A stretch of DNA of 64,000 nt from NCBI GenBank assembly GCA_964631345.1, contig CAZVWE010000007.1, positions 22,871 to 86,870 of the forward strand, given 5' to 3'. The DNA is from MGBC163016 sp964631345. GTDB taxonomy: Bacteria; Actinomycetota; Coriobacteriia; Coriobacteriales; Eggerthellaceae. Positions 53,214-61,302 of the stretch are shown piece by piece (positions within the stretch are counted from its first letter, which is position 1; each line of letters starts with the position of its first letter). Below the pieces are notes generated by a model. It did no database searches and was not told the origin of the DNA. It saw nothing but the letters and a program-made list of their open reading frames with translations. The translations under genes were made by a program, and so were the position numbers.

Positions 53214-54572
53214 TTAAGCTGTCATTAGCTTTGTTAGTTTGGTGATATCTGCTGCTGAATCTAGTTTACGGACTTCATTGATTATCATTTGAGCTTGTTC
53301 TGTGGGGATACATCCCTTTTCAAGGTCAAGGAATTTCTCAATGGTACCTTCCCAGCCAATGGGATTTTCAAGAGTACCTTTTGCGTTGTTTACGGTTTCT
53401 TGATACACCGTGCCATCCTTGAGGGTTACAGTTACCCTAGCAGGTGCAGCACTTCCTGATAAATAAGTATCGTCTTCGTCGACTTCCCAAATGATATCCT
53501 TGCATATCTTACGGATGGTGGGATTGTTCACAATGTCCATGGTGTAGTCATAGAATCCGTTAGCACCATGAACAAGTCGCATAGCCACGCCAAACCTGGC
53601 ACTAAATTGCGCTTGAGTTATATCTTGAGGTTCGTCTACCACGCCAATATCACGTGTCTCACGAGGGCGCATCATGAGAGCCACTGTGTCTATGTCATCT
53701 ACCTTAAACCCATGTTTTCGGATTAACTCTGCTGCATCAATAGCGCCATGCATGCCGGCACAACAGCAATAAGGTTTCATGCCTACATGCATGATTTTGT
53801 AATCTGTTCCCAAGCCTTCGATAAGCTTTTCAGGATTGCATTCAATATCGTCAGCAAATGCGCGGATCCATCCTTTTTTACCTTCGAGCGCCTCGTAAGG
53901 TCCTGTAATTCCAAACTTTGCAAGCATTGCAGCTCTTATTCCGTTGCTTGCAGCTAACCCTGCATTAACGCGCTTCACCGAACCACCTGTGCACGTGTGT
54001 TCAGTAATTCCACTGGATTCACTTGCTGCAATGCCAAGGGCATTTAATGTTTCATCAACAGAAAGATTTAAGAGATAGCTTGCTGCAGCAGTGGCGCCAA
54101 AAGTCCCTGCTGCAGCGGTCTCATGAAAATGACGGTCGTGCATTTTACGAGCTGCATGGGCGCATCGAATCATGATGTCATAACCGACAATAATAGCGCC
54201 TAATAAATCCTTGCCTGTAGCAACTGTGTACTCTGCTGTAGCTATAGCAGCAGGAATCACGCATACTCCAGGATGACTTGTGGATGATTCGTCGTCGTCA
54301 TCCATTTCGAATCCATGTCCAAATAAACCGTTTGCAAAAGCAGCTTTTTCCATAGAAGTATGCGTGCCATAAAATGCCACGGTGCTGTTTCCAGAAGCAT
54401 GTTCGGCTAAGACATAACGAAGTGCTGCTTTACTCCATGGCAATGTAGAAAATGCCATTTGGCATCCAATTTGATCAAGCAGGTGAAGTTTTGCCTTGTC
54501 TAGGACGGAATCTGGAATCTTTTCTATATCAAAATTAGCAATATATTCTGCAATGGTACGCGTTTCGTTCAT
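53214..54572 (-). CDS. MmgE/PrpD family protein
   Basis: Family of 2-methylcitrate dehydratase and cis-aconitate decarboxylase, acting on tricarboxylic acids. The helical core is seen in LLDQIGCQMAF, GHGFEMDDDDESSTSHPG (a family mark), and KRVNAGLAASNGIRAAMLA. It has 452 residues. Without prpB or prpC nearby the substrate is open. AAAGGA precedes the ATG. It lies downstream of an SDR gene but is separated by a terminator. Confidence 0.9.
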   Translation of the reverse strand: MNETRTIAEYIANFDIEKIPDSVLDKAKLHLLDQIGCQMAFSTLPWSKAALRYVLAEHASGNSTVAFYGTHTSMEKAAFANGLFGHGFEMDDDDESSTSHPGVCVIPAAIATAEYTVATGKDLLGAIIVGYDIMIRCAHAARKMHDRHFHETAAAGTFGATAAASYLLNLSVDETLNALGIAASESSGITEHTCTGGSVKRVNAGLAASNGIRAAMLAKFGITGPYEALEGKKGWIRAFADDIECNPEKLIEGLGTDYKIMHVGMKPYCCCAGMHGAIDAAELIRKHGFKVDDIDTVALMMRPRETRDIGVVDEPQDITQAQFSARFGVAMRLVHGANGFYDYTMDIVNNPTIRKICKDIIWEVDEDDTYLSGSAAPARVTVTLKDGTVYQETVNNAKGTLENPIGWEGTIEKFLDLEKGCIPTEQAQMIINEVRKLDSAADITKLTKLMTA

Positions 54573-54735
54573 GGCCGTCCTTTCTATTAAGGCAATTTTT
54601 GGATAGTTTTGTAGTTAGCCCCTTTTCAACTCCTTGTCCCGTGCTCTTTGGTAGATTTGATTGCATTATGGGATATAGCTATTACAAATTCGCATAATAA
54701 TTTGGAATAGCTATGCAATTAGTTATAACATGAAT

Positions 54736-54780
54736 ATAAAAAACGATGACAAGGATATAAGTTTTTCCTTGCCATCGTTT
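54736..54780 (-). terminator. Terminator after the SDR gene
   Basis: On the minus strand, AAACGATGGCAAGGA (from 54780) pairs with TCCTTGTCATCGTTT (ending at 54741), then a T-run. It separates the SDR gene from the MmgE/PrpD gene on the same strand. Confidence 0.8.
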
Positions 54781-54821
54781 AGAAGTTAGTAGTTTTAGAA
54801 GTTAGCAGTTTTTTAAAATGC

Positions 54822-55622
54822 TTACCAAGTACGCGAAGCTAGGGCGCGGAACTGAGCAACTGTAGGCACATGGGCGTTCAATCCGCCATCGACGGTAACG
54901 ACCTGTCCTGTAAAGTATTCGCTTTCGTCAGACGCAAGATAAACACACATAGCGGCAATGTCATCAGGTGATCCATAGCGTGTGACTTCGATATTATCAA
55001 GGAAGATATCTTTTAATACGTCGGGTACTTTACTGGCATTTTCCTCGGTTACGATGAGGCCTGGGCGCACACAATTGCATCGAATGTTGTCTTTTCCATA
55101 TTGAAGAGCAGTGTATTGTGTGAGCATGTCAACACCAGCTTTTGCGCAAGCATAGGCAGTCGTACCTAAGTCGCCACCACATGCAGCCATAGATCCAATA
55201 TTGATAATAGAACCTCCACCGTTACGCTTTAGATAGGGTAGTGCAACTTTCGTGCAGTAAAATGTGCTGCGAATATCACTAGCGAAAACAGCGTCCCAAT
55301 CTTCAAGTGCTATCTCGTCTACACGGCCATCCTTTAAGGCCATGCCAGCAGCGTTGTTTACCATTACATCAATTTTTCCCCATGTCGTTTCTGTATCGGC
55401 AAGAAGGGCATCGACAGTTTCAGGTTTGGTCACATCAAGAAAATGATACATTGCTGTGCCATCTGCAGCCGCGATCTCATCAACAATGGCTGCACCGCGC
55501 TCTTCGCGGCGACCGCATATGACCACGCGCGCTCCTTCAGCAGCGAACATCTTTGCGATTCCTTTACCAATTCCACTTGTAGATCCGGTTACGATAGCAA
55601 CTTTGTTTTCCAGACGGTTCAT
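54822..55622 (-). CDS. Short-chain dehydrogenase/reductase
   Basis: NAD(P)-dependent oxidoreductase of the classical SDR type. The cofactor loop is TGSTSGIGKG, NNAAG stabilises the sheet, the catalytic Ser is in INIGSMAACGG and YACAK gives the Tyr and Lys. It has 266 residues, ending with VTVDGGLNA as usual. The substrate is not evident. AAAGGAG precedes the ATG. Confidence 0.93.
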   Translation of the reverse strand: MNRLENKVAIVTGSTSGIGKGIAKMFAAEGARVVICGRREERGAAIVDEIAAADGTAMYHFLDVTKPETVDALLADTETTWGKIDVMVNNAAGMALKDGRVDEIALEDWDAVFASDIRSTFYCTKVALPYLKRNGGGSIINIGSMAACGGDLGTTAYACAKAGVDMLTQYTALQYGKDNIRCNCVRPGLIVTEENASKVPDVLKDIFLDNIEVTRYGSPDDIAAMCVYLASDESEYFTGQVVTVDGGLNAHVPTVAQFRALASRTW

Positions 55623-55692
55623 GTAGGCTCCTTTGCTTGTTTAATGGTCGTTTTATTTTATAGCTTCTATATTTGAATAAGGATTGGTGTTT

Positions 55693-55716
55693 ATGACTAG
55701 AGGTCATCTATATAAT
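55693..55716 (+). promoter_or_regulatory. -10 element and palindromic operator before the permease gene
   Basis: TATAAT at 55711-55716 is a perfect -10; the -35 region (TGTTTA) is poor, which suits activator control. ATGAC-TAGAG-GTCAT (55693-55707) is an inverted repeat immediately upstream, a candidate regulator site. Confidence 0.45.
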
Positions 55717-55722
55717 GGGTAT

Positions 55723-55800
55723 ATGCCCAATATGTCAGAACATAAAATCTACGAGACCAAGAATGGCAATATTCACTTTAAGGCGGAAGAGAATCTATGA
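55723..55800 (+). CDS. Possible 25-residue leader peptide overlapping the permease start
   Basis: An in-frame ATG at 55723 (others at 55693 and 55732) opens a frame ending KAEENL; its stop overlaps the permease ATG as ATGA. The expected transcript start is near 55723, so it could be read leaderless and couple translation to the permease. The sequence (MSEHKIYETKNGNIHF) reads like protein, also like the start of some alpha/beta hydrolases, so it may be a gene remnant. Confidence 0.35.
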   Translation: MPNMSEHKIYETKNGNIHFKAEENL

Positions 55801-56936
55801 ACAAAAAACTGACGGTATGGCAAGCCGCATGCATTATCACAGGTTATGGTGTAGGGAGCGGCATCATGACGTTGCCGTATCTTGTTGATCGATCAGGTCT
55901 TGTTCCGGGTTTGCTTATATTGATAGTGTCGTTTTTCTTCAGCTATTGCATGCATATGATGTTGGCTGAGATCACGATTAGTAGCGGTAAAGGCTCGCAG
56001 ATCATCTCTGTTTTTAGGACATATCTTTTCAGAGGTCCTCATGGCAACATATTTGTAGACGGTCTTTTCATCCTTACTGCGCTAGTTTTGATTACCAATC
56101 TTGCTGCCTATGTTGCTGGAGGCGCTGAGATTTTCGAAGCTGCTGGATTCGATCCACTAGTTTCCAAGATCCTCTTTTATGTCATAGCCGCAGCGGTGGT
56201 GTTTTTTGGCTTGAAAGTGCTTGGCGTGAGTGAAGCTGTCTCTATTACCGTCATCATGGTTATCATCGGTGTACTTGCGGGCGCATCATTTCTTAATTGG
56301 CACAATCCGCTGCCGTGGGACATCATTGGTGCTCCTAATGAGCTTCTCGCATTCTTTGGCATGGCGATGTTCTCATTCGTTGCATTCTTCAGCGTACCCC
56401 AGGCAGTCGAAGGACTTGATCGTGATCCAGTCAAGGTTCGCAAGGCAGTGCTTCTTGGTTTGGGCTTGAATCTCATCTTTATCATCGTCATCACTTTTTG
56501 TGCGCTTGGAAGCTCTACGCGTATCACGGAACTGGGCATCATCGGTTGGTCAGAGGGTATTGGTCTTTGGGCGCAGATCCTTGGTTCAGCTTTTACTGTG
56601 CTTGCTATGCTCACGACTTACTGGTCGATATCTCTCGCACTTTCAGACATCATCGAAGAGCAGACGAAACTGCACCATCGGCTCTGCTGGCTTATCGCAA
56701 CACTGCCTTCACTCATCCTAGTGCTTCTCAATCTCGGTGGATTCCTTGAGATCATGCGCACCGCAGGTGGCCTCATCGCAATTTTGATGGCTATCATGGT
56801 TGTGCCTGCATTCCGCCGGTGTCGAAAGGCAAATGGGCGCATTTTGCTTCCCGATCTCCTTGCTTCAACCCCTATGCAAGCAATCGTACTGATCGCCTTC
56901 CTACTTATGGCTGTAGGTAGCGCTGTATCTATTTAG
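55797..56936 (+). CDS. Amino-acid permease, aromatic amino acid/AAAP-type
   Basis: Multi-pass transporter with about eleven membrane segments. The first, VWQAACIITGYGVGSGIMTLPYL, has the small-residue break seen in segment 1 of the LeuT-fold amino-acid permeases (AAAP/HAAAP). It has 379 residues. AAGGCGGAAGAG lies before the ATG. The gene is followed after four bases by an amidohydrolase, so import and hydrolysis of an amino-acid-like compound may be linked; the substrate is unknown. Confidence 0.85.
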   Translation: MNKKLTVWQAACIITGYGVGSGIMTLPYLVDRSGLVPGLLILIVSFFFSYCMHMMLAEITISSGKGSQIISVFRTYLFRGPHGNIFVDGLFILTALVLITNLAAYVAGGAEIFEAAGFDPLVSKILFYVIAAAVVFFGLKVLGVSEAVSITVIMVIIGVLAGASFLNWHNPLPWDIIGAPNELLAFFGMAMFSFVAFFSVPQAVEGLDRDPVKVRKAVLLGLGLNLIFIIVITFCALGSSTRITELGIIGWSEGIGLWAQILGSAFTVLAMLTTYWSISLALSDIIEEQTKLHHRLCWLIATLPSLILVLLNLGGFLEIMRTAGGLIAILMAIMVVPAFRRCRKANGRILLPDLLASTPMQAIVLIAFLLMAVGSAVSI

Positions 56937-56940
56937 TAAC

Positions 56941-58509
56941 ATGAGAACAGTATTCACAAACGGGCACTTCCACACACTTGAGTATGAAGGCGACATCCGT
57001 GCCTCGCTTACGATTGAAGACGGAATCATTGTTGCGCTTGGTGAAATTCCGAATGCAAAGGATATTGTGATCGACCTGAATGGTGCACATGTCTATCCTG
57101 CGTTTATCGATGCGCATCTTCATATGATGGAAACAATTGCGCTAGCAAGTATGGGAGAAGTGCTATGTACGTTTGTTAACGATACTGTAGAACCTCATGA
57201 TCTTCGTGGTATAGAGGCGAAAATCCGCGATATTGCAGAGCGTAACCATGTAAAAGAAGGATCACTTCTTATTCTCACGAACTATGTTTCAGCCGCCATC
57301 GATGAAGGACGACTCCCAAATAGGTACGAACTTGACTCATGGGCAGCAGGCGCTGATGTATGGGTTCTTAATATCGATGGGCATTCCGGGTCTTGCTCAT
57401 CTTCTCTACTTGAGAAGCTCGGTCTGGAGGATCTTGCTCCTGATGGCATATTTATAGGCTCTGCACATGATGCAAACCTCGGCAAGTTCACCGAGTGCCT
57501 AGCGTCACGAATCACACCTAAAGCACTTATGCGCGGAATTGCGCATTTCTGCAATGAATGTGCCTCGTTCGGAATCGGAACGGTCTGCGCTCTTGAGGGA
57601 AACGATGATATCGAGCGCGACCGAATGGGGGAGCTCACAGCGTTTCTTGCTCAGCGTCTTCCGATAGATGTGCGGTTGTTTCCACAATATATGGATGAGG
57701 TGAAACTTGCCCGCGTAAGGCCTAAGATGGCAGTCTCGCGCGTAGGTGGGTGCATGAAGTGGGAGATGGATGGATCGGTTGGTTCGCGCACAGCAGCGTT
57801 TTTCGAGCCATACAAAGATGGAACGCAGTCAAATCCTTATTTTGAAACCGCTGAGCTTAAGCAAACTCTTCAAAACTTCGCACTTAACGGGTATCAGATG
57901 TCTGCTCATGCGATTGGTGATAGAGCGATTGATCAGCTCGTTGATATTCTGGGTGCTTTGCCAGGAAGACATCGGATAGACCATTTCGAGTTTCCCTCTG
58001 CACATGCAGTAGAGCGTGTTTGTGAAATGAAGCCTTTCATCACCGTACAACCTGGTTTCACCTGGATTGATGAGCGTTTTCTTCATGGATATGAGCGCTT
58101 CTTAACCGATCAGCAGATCGCAAGCCAAGTTCCGCTCTCTACGCTCATGGATGCAGGTGTTCCGCTATGTGGATCAAGTGATTCCCCCGTCCAATCGGTT
58201 GATCCATTTTTGCAGATGAGAGGGATGCGAGAATTTCCCATTGCTGGACAGTCGCTATCTGGATACGACGCCCTTTTGACCTACACAGTCAACGGAGCAG
58301 AAATGCTTAACGAGAAGAAAGGCCGACTGCGCGAAGGATATGACGCGAGTTTCTTCTTCTGCGATGTTGATCTTGAAACTTGCGCTCCTTCAGCGCTTGA
58401 GGGACTACATGTAACGGAAACATGGCTACATGGAAGACCGTATAAGCGCCTTTCAAGCAACATGCTTGCACTATTGCGTCTTCTTATAACTCCTCCTCAC
58501 AAGATTTAA
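56941..58509 (+). CDS. Amidohydrolase family protein, YtcJ type
   Basis: Metal-dependent hydrolase of the amidohydrolase superfamily. The HxH metal motif is in IDAHLHMMET, further metal ligands in SAHAIGDRAID and HRIDHFEF, and the Asp in CGSSDSPVQ. It has 522 residues and no signal peptide. Known members cut amide bonds in various small molecules. It is co-directional and nearly contiguous with the permease. Confidence 0.9.
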   Translation: MRTVFTNGHFHTLEYEGDIRASLTIEDGIIVALGEIPNAKDIVIDLNGAHVYPAFIDAHLHMMETIALASMGEVLCTFVNDTVEPHDLRGIEAKIRDIAERNHVKEGSLLILTNYVSAAIDEGRLPNRYELDSWAAGADVWVLNIDGHSGSCSSSLLEKLGLEDLAPDGIFIGSAHDANLGKFTECLASRITPKALMRGIAHFCNECASFGIGTVCALEGNDDIERDRMGELTAFLAQRLPIDVRLFPQYMDEVKLARVRPKMAVSRVGGCMKWEMDGSVGSRTAAFFEPYKDGTQSNPYFETAELKQTLQNFALNGYQMSAHAIGDRAIDQLVDILGALPGRHRIDHFEFPSAHAVERVCEMKPFITVQPGFTWIDERFLHGYERFLTDQQIASQVPLSTLMDAGVPLCGSSDSPVQSVDPFLQMRGMREFPIAGQSLSGYDALLTYTVNGAEMLNEKKGRLREGYDASFFFCDVDLETCAPSALEGLHVTETWLHGRPYKRLSSNMLALLRLLITPPHKI

Positions 58510-58535
58510 GCCAATAAGAGAAACGCTTTGAGTTG

Positions 58536-58557
58536 GAGTCGTTCTATAAGACGACTC
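58536..58557 (+). terminator. Hairpin after the amidohydrolase
   Basis: GAGTCGT (58536-58542) and ACGACTC (58551-58557) form a 7-bp stem with an eight-base loop. No T-run follows, so termination is doubtful. Confidence 0.3.
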
Positions 58558-58641
58558 TGCTAACGTTGTCATGCATTTCAGGATAAATTCAGACTGTGTG
58601 CCTACCATACTCGCTCATCAAGCGATTAAGGAGGTGCCGCT

Positions 58642-59544
58642 ATGAGTTGGCATAAAATACGACCATTCATAGACATCCTGATGGGTCTTATGCTTATCTT
58701 GGAAATGTTCTACATGTTCACCGGTAACTTATTGCACGAAGTAATTGGAGTATTGTTTTTCGCTACGTTAATCATTCATATCGTGCTATCGAGGAGCTGG
58801 CTAAAGGGTATTTCCATTAAGGTGCAGAGCGGTCAGAAGCTTTCTTTCAAGAACAAGGCCAGAGTCGGAATAATGGCTGTGCTCGTTGTTGCTTTCTTGA
58901 TACTTCTTGTTAGTTCGGTACTTATTAGTAATGTTTTAGGTGAAACAATCGGTTGGATGCTTACTGGAAGTCCTTACAGCATTCTTGCCTTCATTCATAC
59001 TGTATGCGCTTATTTGGTATGCATCACCGTTATATGCCATGTCGGTTTTCACTGGGTTGGTCTGTTCAAATCACTTAAAATTCCTTATAACCCTCAGCGT
59101 CGTCAAGTTATCAATGCCGGAGTGACCTCAGTAGCGTCGATTGGAGTTGTTGCGTTAGCTATAAGTGCCACGAAAGAGATCGCTTTATGGAACGGCTTTG
59201 TTTCTGAGGCAGAATCTTTGGCAGAAAGCGAGATTGAGTCACAAAGCGACAGCAGTAGGGAGTTGCGCACAGAGAACAATGGGAAACCTTATGTAGAAGG
59301 CGACCGTGAGTTGCGCGCTGGAAGGTATCACGAATACGAAACGGACGCATACGGTTTTCCCGAGGAGAGTGCGGATGACAACACTCCTTACAGTGGCGGC
59401 ACTCCGTATGGTGACGGTCAATCCCAAGACAGTAGCATGTCCCAAGACGAAAGCGGGTCAAACTCTGGCATCTGCACACTCTGCCGAAAACAATGTTCGC
59501 TCTCGGCGCCGAAGTGTAACAAGCCCTACACGGCTGGATTGTAG
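58642..59544 (+). CDS. DUF4405-like membrane cytochrome with C-terminal cysteine cluster
   Basis: Four membrane segments lie in the first 180 residues, with histidines placed for haem (HEVIGVLFF, IIHIVLSRSWLKG, FIHTVCAYL, CHVGFHWVG), as in the DUF4405 family associated with extracytosolic flavin-linked electron transfer. The acidic tail is about 100 residues and ends in CTLCRKQCSLSAPKC, a Cx2Cx3Cx6C pattern that could bind an Fe-S cluster or zinc. AAGGAGGTG precedes the ATG. Haem binding and partners are inference. Confidence 0.65.
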   Translation: MSWHKIRPFIDILMGLMLILEMFYMFTGNLLHEVIGVLFFATLIIHIVLSRSWLKGISIKVQSGQKLSFKNKARVGIMAVLVVAFLILLVSSVLISNVLGETIGWMLTGSPYSILAFIHTVCAYLVCITVICHVGFHWVGLFKSLKIPYNPQRRQVINAGVTSVASIGVVALAISATKEIALWNGFVSEAESLAESEIESQSDSSRELRTENNGKPYVEGDRELRAGRYHEYETDAYGFPEESADDNTPYSGGTPYGDGQSQDSSMSQDESGSNSGICTLCRKQCSLSAPKCNKPYTAGL

Positions 59545-59700
59545 AAGTCGTCTTATGTGGGCAACAAAATTGAAACATCCCTTTTACTTTTAGAAGGAGA
59601 ACACGGGGATCACATACTGTTTACCTTCGTCATTTCTTTACTTTTTGTTGAAATAATCTTTACTTTTGTTTATTTCTGAAGCATTAAGTAAAGATATGAG

Positions 59701-59895
59701 ATGATAACCACGATTTCGTTTAATGGGTCGCTGAGAAGAAGTGATCAAAAAACTTCATAATATCTTGAAGCAAGTAACGAGAAATTCGGTACTTTTGCCA
59801 GTCTGCCGCCTGACCTGCGCAATTCAATCGTCACCTTTATTAGCAGTGTCTATGATAAGCTAATGGTCTTGGAGCATGAGGTGCTACCAGCGTGA
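59701..59895 (+). pseudogene. Possible decayed gene fragment
   Basis: From an ATG at 59701 one frame reads through to a TGA at 59893-59895 with one in-frame TAA (59758-59760). After that stop the reading is protein-like (KFGTFASLPPDLRNS, then DKLMVLEHEVLPA). No family is recognised. The remainder of the 59545-59931 gap shows nothing else. Confidence 0.3.
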
Positions 59896-59931
59896 ACCTC
59901 GCTATCGCAAGATTACGGAATGGGAGATATT

Positions 59932-61149
59932 ATGGGGTCGACGATGCCACAGGGAAGTCTACAGCCGACCCTGCAGGCAAATATGCAGCCAGGCATGCAA
60001 CCAGGTATGCAATCAGGCATGCAGTCAAACCCACAAACAGTTTCCCAACCAGTGAGTCTGCAATCAGCGATGCAACCAAATCCACAAGCATGTTACCAGC
60101 CAGGTTTGCAATCAAATATGCAAACGGAACCGCACCCAAGAAAACCTTGGTACGCGAAATGGTGGGTGTGGCTGTTGGCCGCCCTCGGCTTCGTGTTCGT
60201 CATCATCGTCGCCTCTGTGGCTCTCTGGTTCTCCACTCACGCCAGGATGCCCGAGGTAGTGGGTCTCTCTCCAGAACAGGCTTCCCAGCAGATCCAAGCA
60301 TCGTCAGAGAATTGGAACATAGAGATACGAAACACGTACGGTAGTCTCTATGACAACAAATACGAAAGCCTGGATTTCGTGGTCATTGAAACCGATCCCG
60401 AAGCTGGAACCGTGCTGGATAAGCTGAATGGCGAAGTGACCATCACTCTGATTGTCGATCTTTCCCAAGAGACATTGGCAGAGGTTCGAGAAACTGCAAT
60501 ACAGAACGAGATCCAGGACTCCTTGGAAAATGGGTTTGCCAGCGAAGACTACTACGATGGAGGAAGCTTCATTGTCTTCAAAGCCGTCGACTCCGATCCC
60601 TCTATTTCTATCCACACAACCTCGCAGGAATTTGCCGAGCAGAATAAAAGCCTCTATCAATCTTTGGCAGAAATAACACGAGCAAACGTCATAGCGACTG
60701 CCTTCACGGCCGACGGCTTCCTTTACGCCGTCTCTTTCACTCCTTATTCGAAAACCACCGAAGAAGAGGCCAGTCTTGCCGCAGAACAGCTAGGTAGATT
60801 GCTATCCGAAGCTGATGAGTTCGCCGAAAAACACCGCAAAGACATTGCAGACATATACGTCGCAACCAATGAAGGATGGGGACTAGGTCAATGGCCGGGC
60901 AGCGAATGGTCTTACGATGGCGAGACACTAACCTTCTTCGCATATTCTCCTTTTGTTGATACAAGATTCGGAGATGGTGAAGGGAACGAACTCACTGCAA
61001 AGGGGACTTTAGAGGCGAAGAAAGGATATGAGCTGCAAGCAAAGACATTTGCCCAGATCTTCCAATGCGACGTTGTGATCAATTTCTATGATGATGGAGC
61101 CACAGAGCCATTTTTCTCCACATCTTCCGAAAAACTCCCTTGGCTCTGA
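59932..61149 (+). CDS. Single-span membrane protein with PASTA-like domain and repeat-bearing N-terminus
   Basis: The first 70 residues are rich in Gln, Pro and Met, with four MQPG-type repeats encoded by 12-bp units at 59983-60030. One membrane segment follows (WWVWLLAALGFVFVIIVASV, about residues 77-98). The outer part begins MPEVVGLSPEQASQQI, like a PASTA domain, with a further domain of about 200 residues. ATG 59932 is preferred over 59920 because GGGAG is well spaced from it. Topology matches the protein at 8812, but the sequences are not obviously alike. Function unknown. Confidence 0.7.
   Translation: MGSTMPQGSLQPTLQANMQPGMQPGMQSGMQSNPQTVSQPVSLQSAMQPNPQACYQPGLQSNMQTEPHPRKPWYAKWWVWLLAALGFVFVIIVASVALWFSTHARMPEVVGLSPEQASQQIQASSENWNIEIRNTYGSLYDNKYESLDFVVIETDPEAGTVLDKLNGEVTITLIVDLSQETLAEVRETAIQNEIQDSLENGFASEDYYDGGSFIVFKAVDSDPSISIHTTSQEFAEQNKSLYQSLAEITRANVIATAFTADGFLYAVSFTPYSKTTEEEASLAAEQLGRLLSEADEFAEKHRKDIADIYVATNEGWGLGQWPGSEWSYDGETLTFFAYSPFVDTRFGDGEGNELTAKGTLEAKKGYELQAKTFAQIFQCDVVINFYDDGATEPFFSTSSEKLPWL
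59983..60030. repeat. Four 12-bp tandem repeats within coding sequence
   Basis: Units ATGCAGCCAGGC, ATGCAACCAGGT, ATGCAATCAGGC and ATGCAGTCAAAC keep the frame and give MQPG/MQSG/MQSN. Related weaker copies continue to about 60130. Confidence 0.8.
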
Positions 61150-61302
61150 TGACTGTATGATGGCGGTAAGTGGCACTCCAGAATGGAGACAAAAGGATCG
61201 ACTACGCTCATATTCCATTTCATTTTGCCTCTTGTCTTTGCGTATACTCTAGGGGTTAAGCTCTTCTTAAAAGAAATGCTGCGGACATGAAGAGGATTTG
61301 CC

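Noticed and set aside
61175..61190. A small hairpin CTCCA/TGGAG after the PASTA-like gene
   Set aside because: Five base pairs and no T-run; chance pairing is likely.
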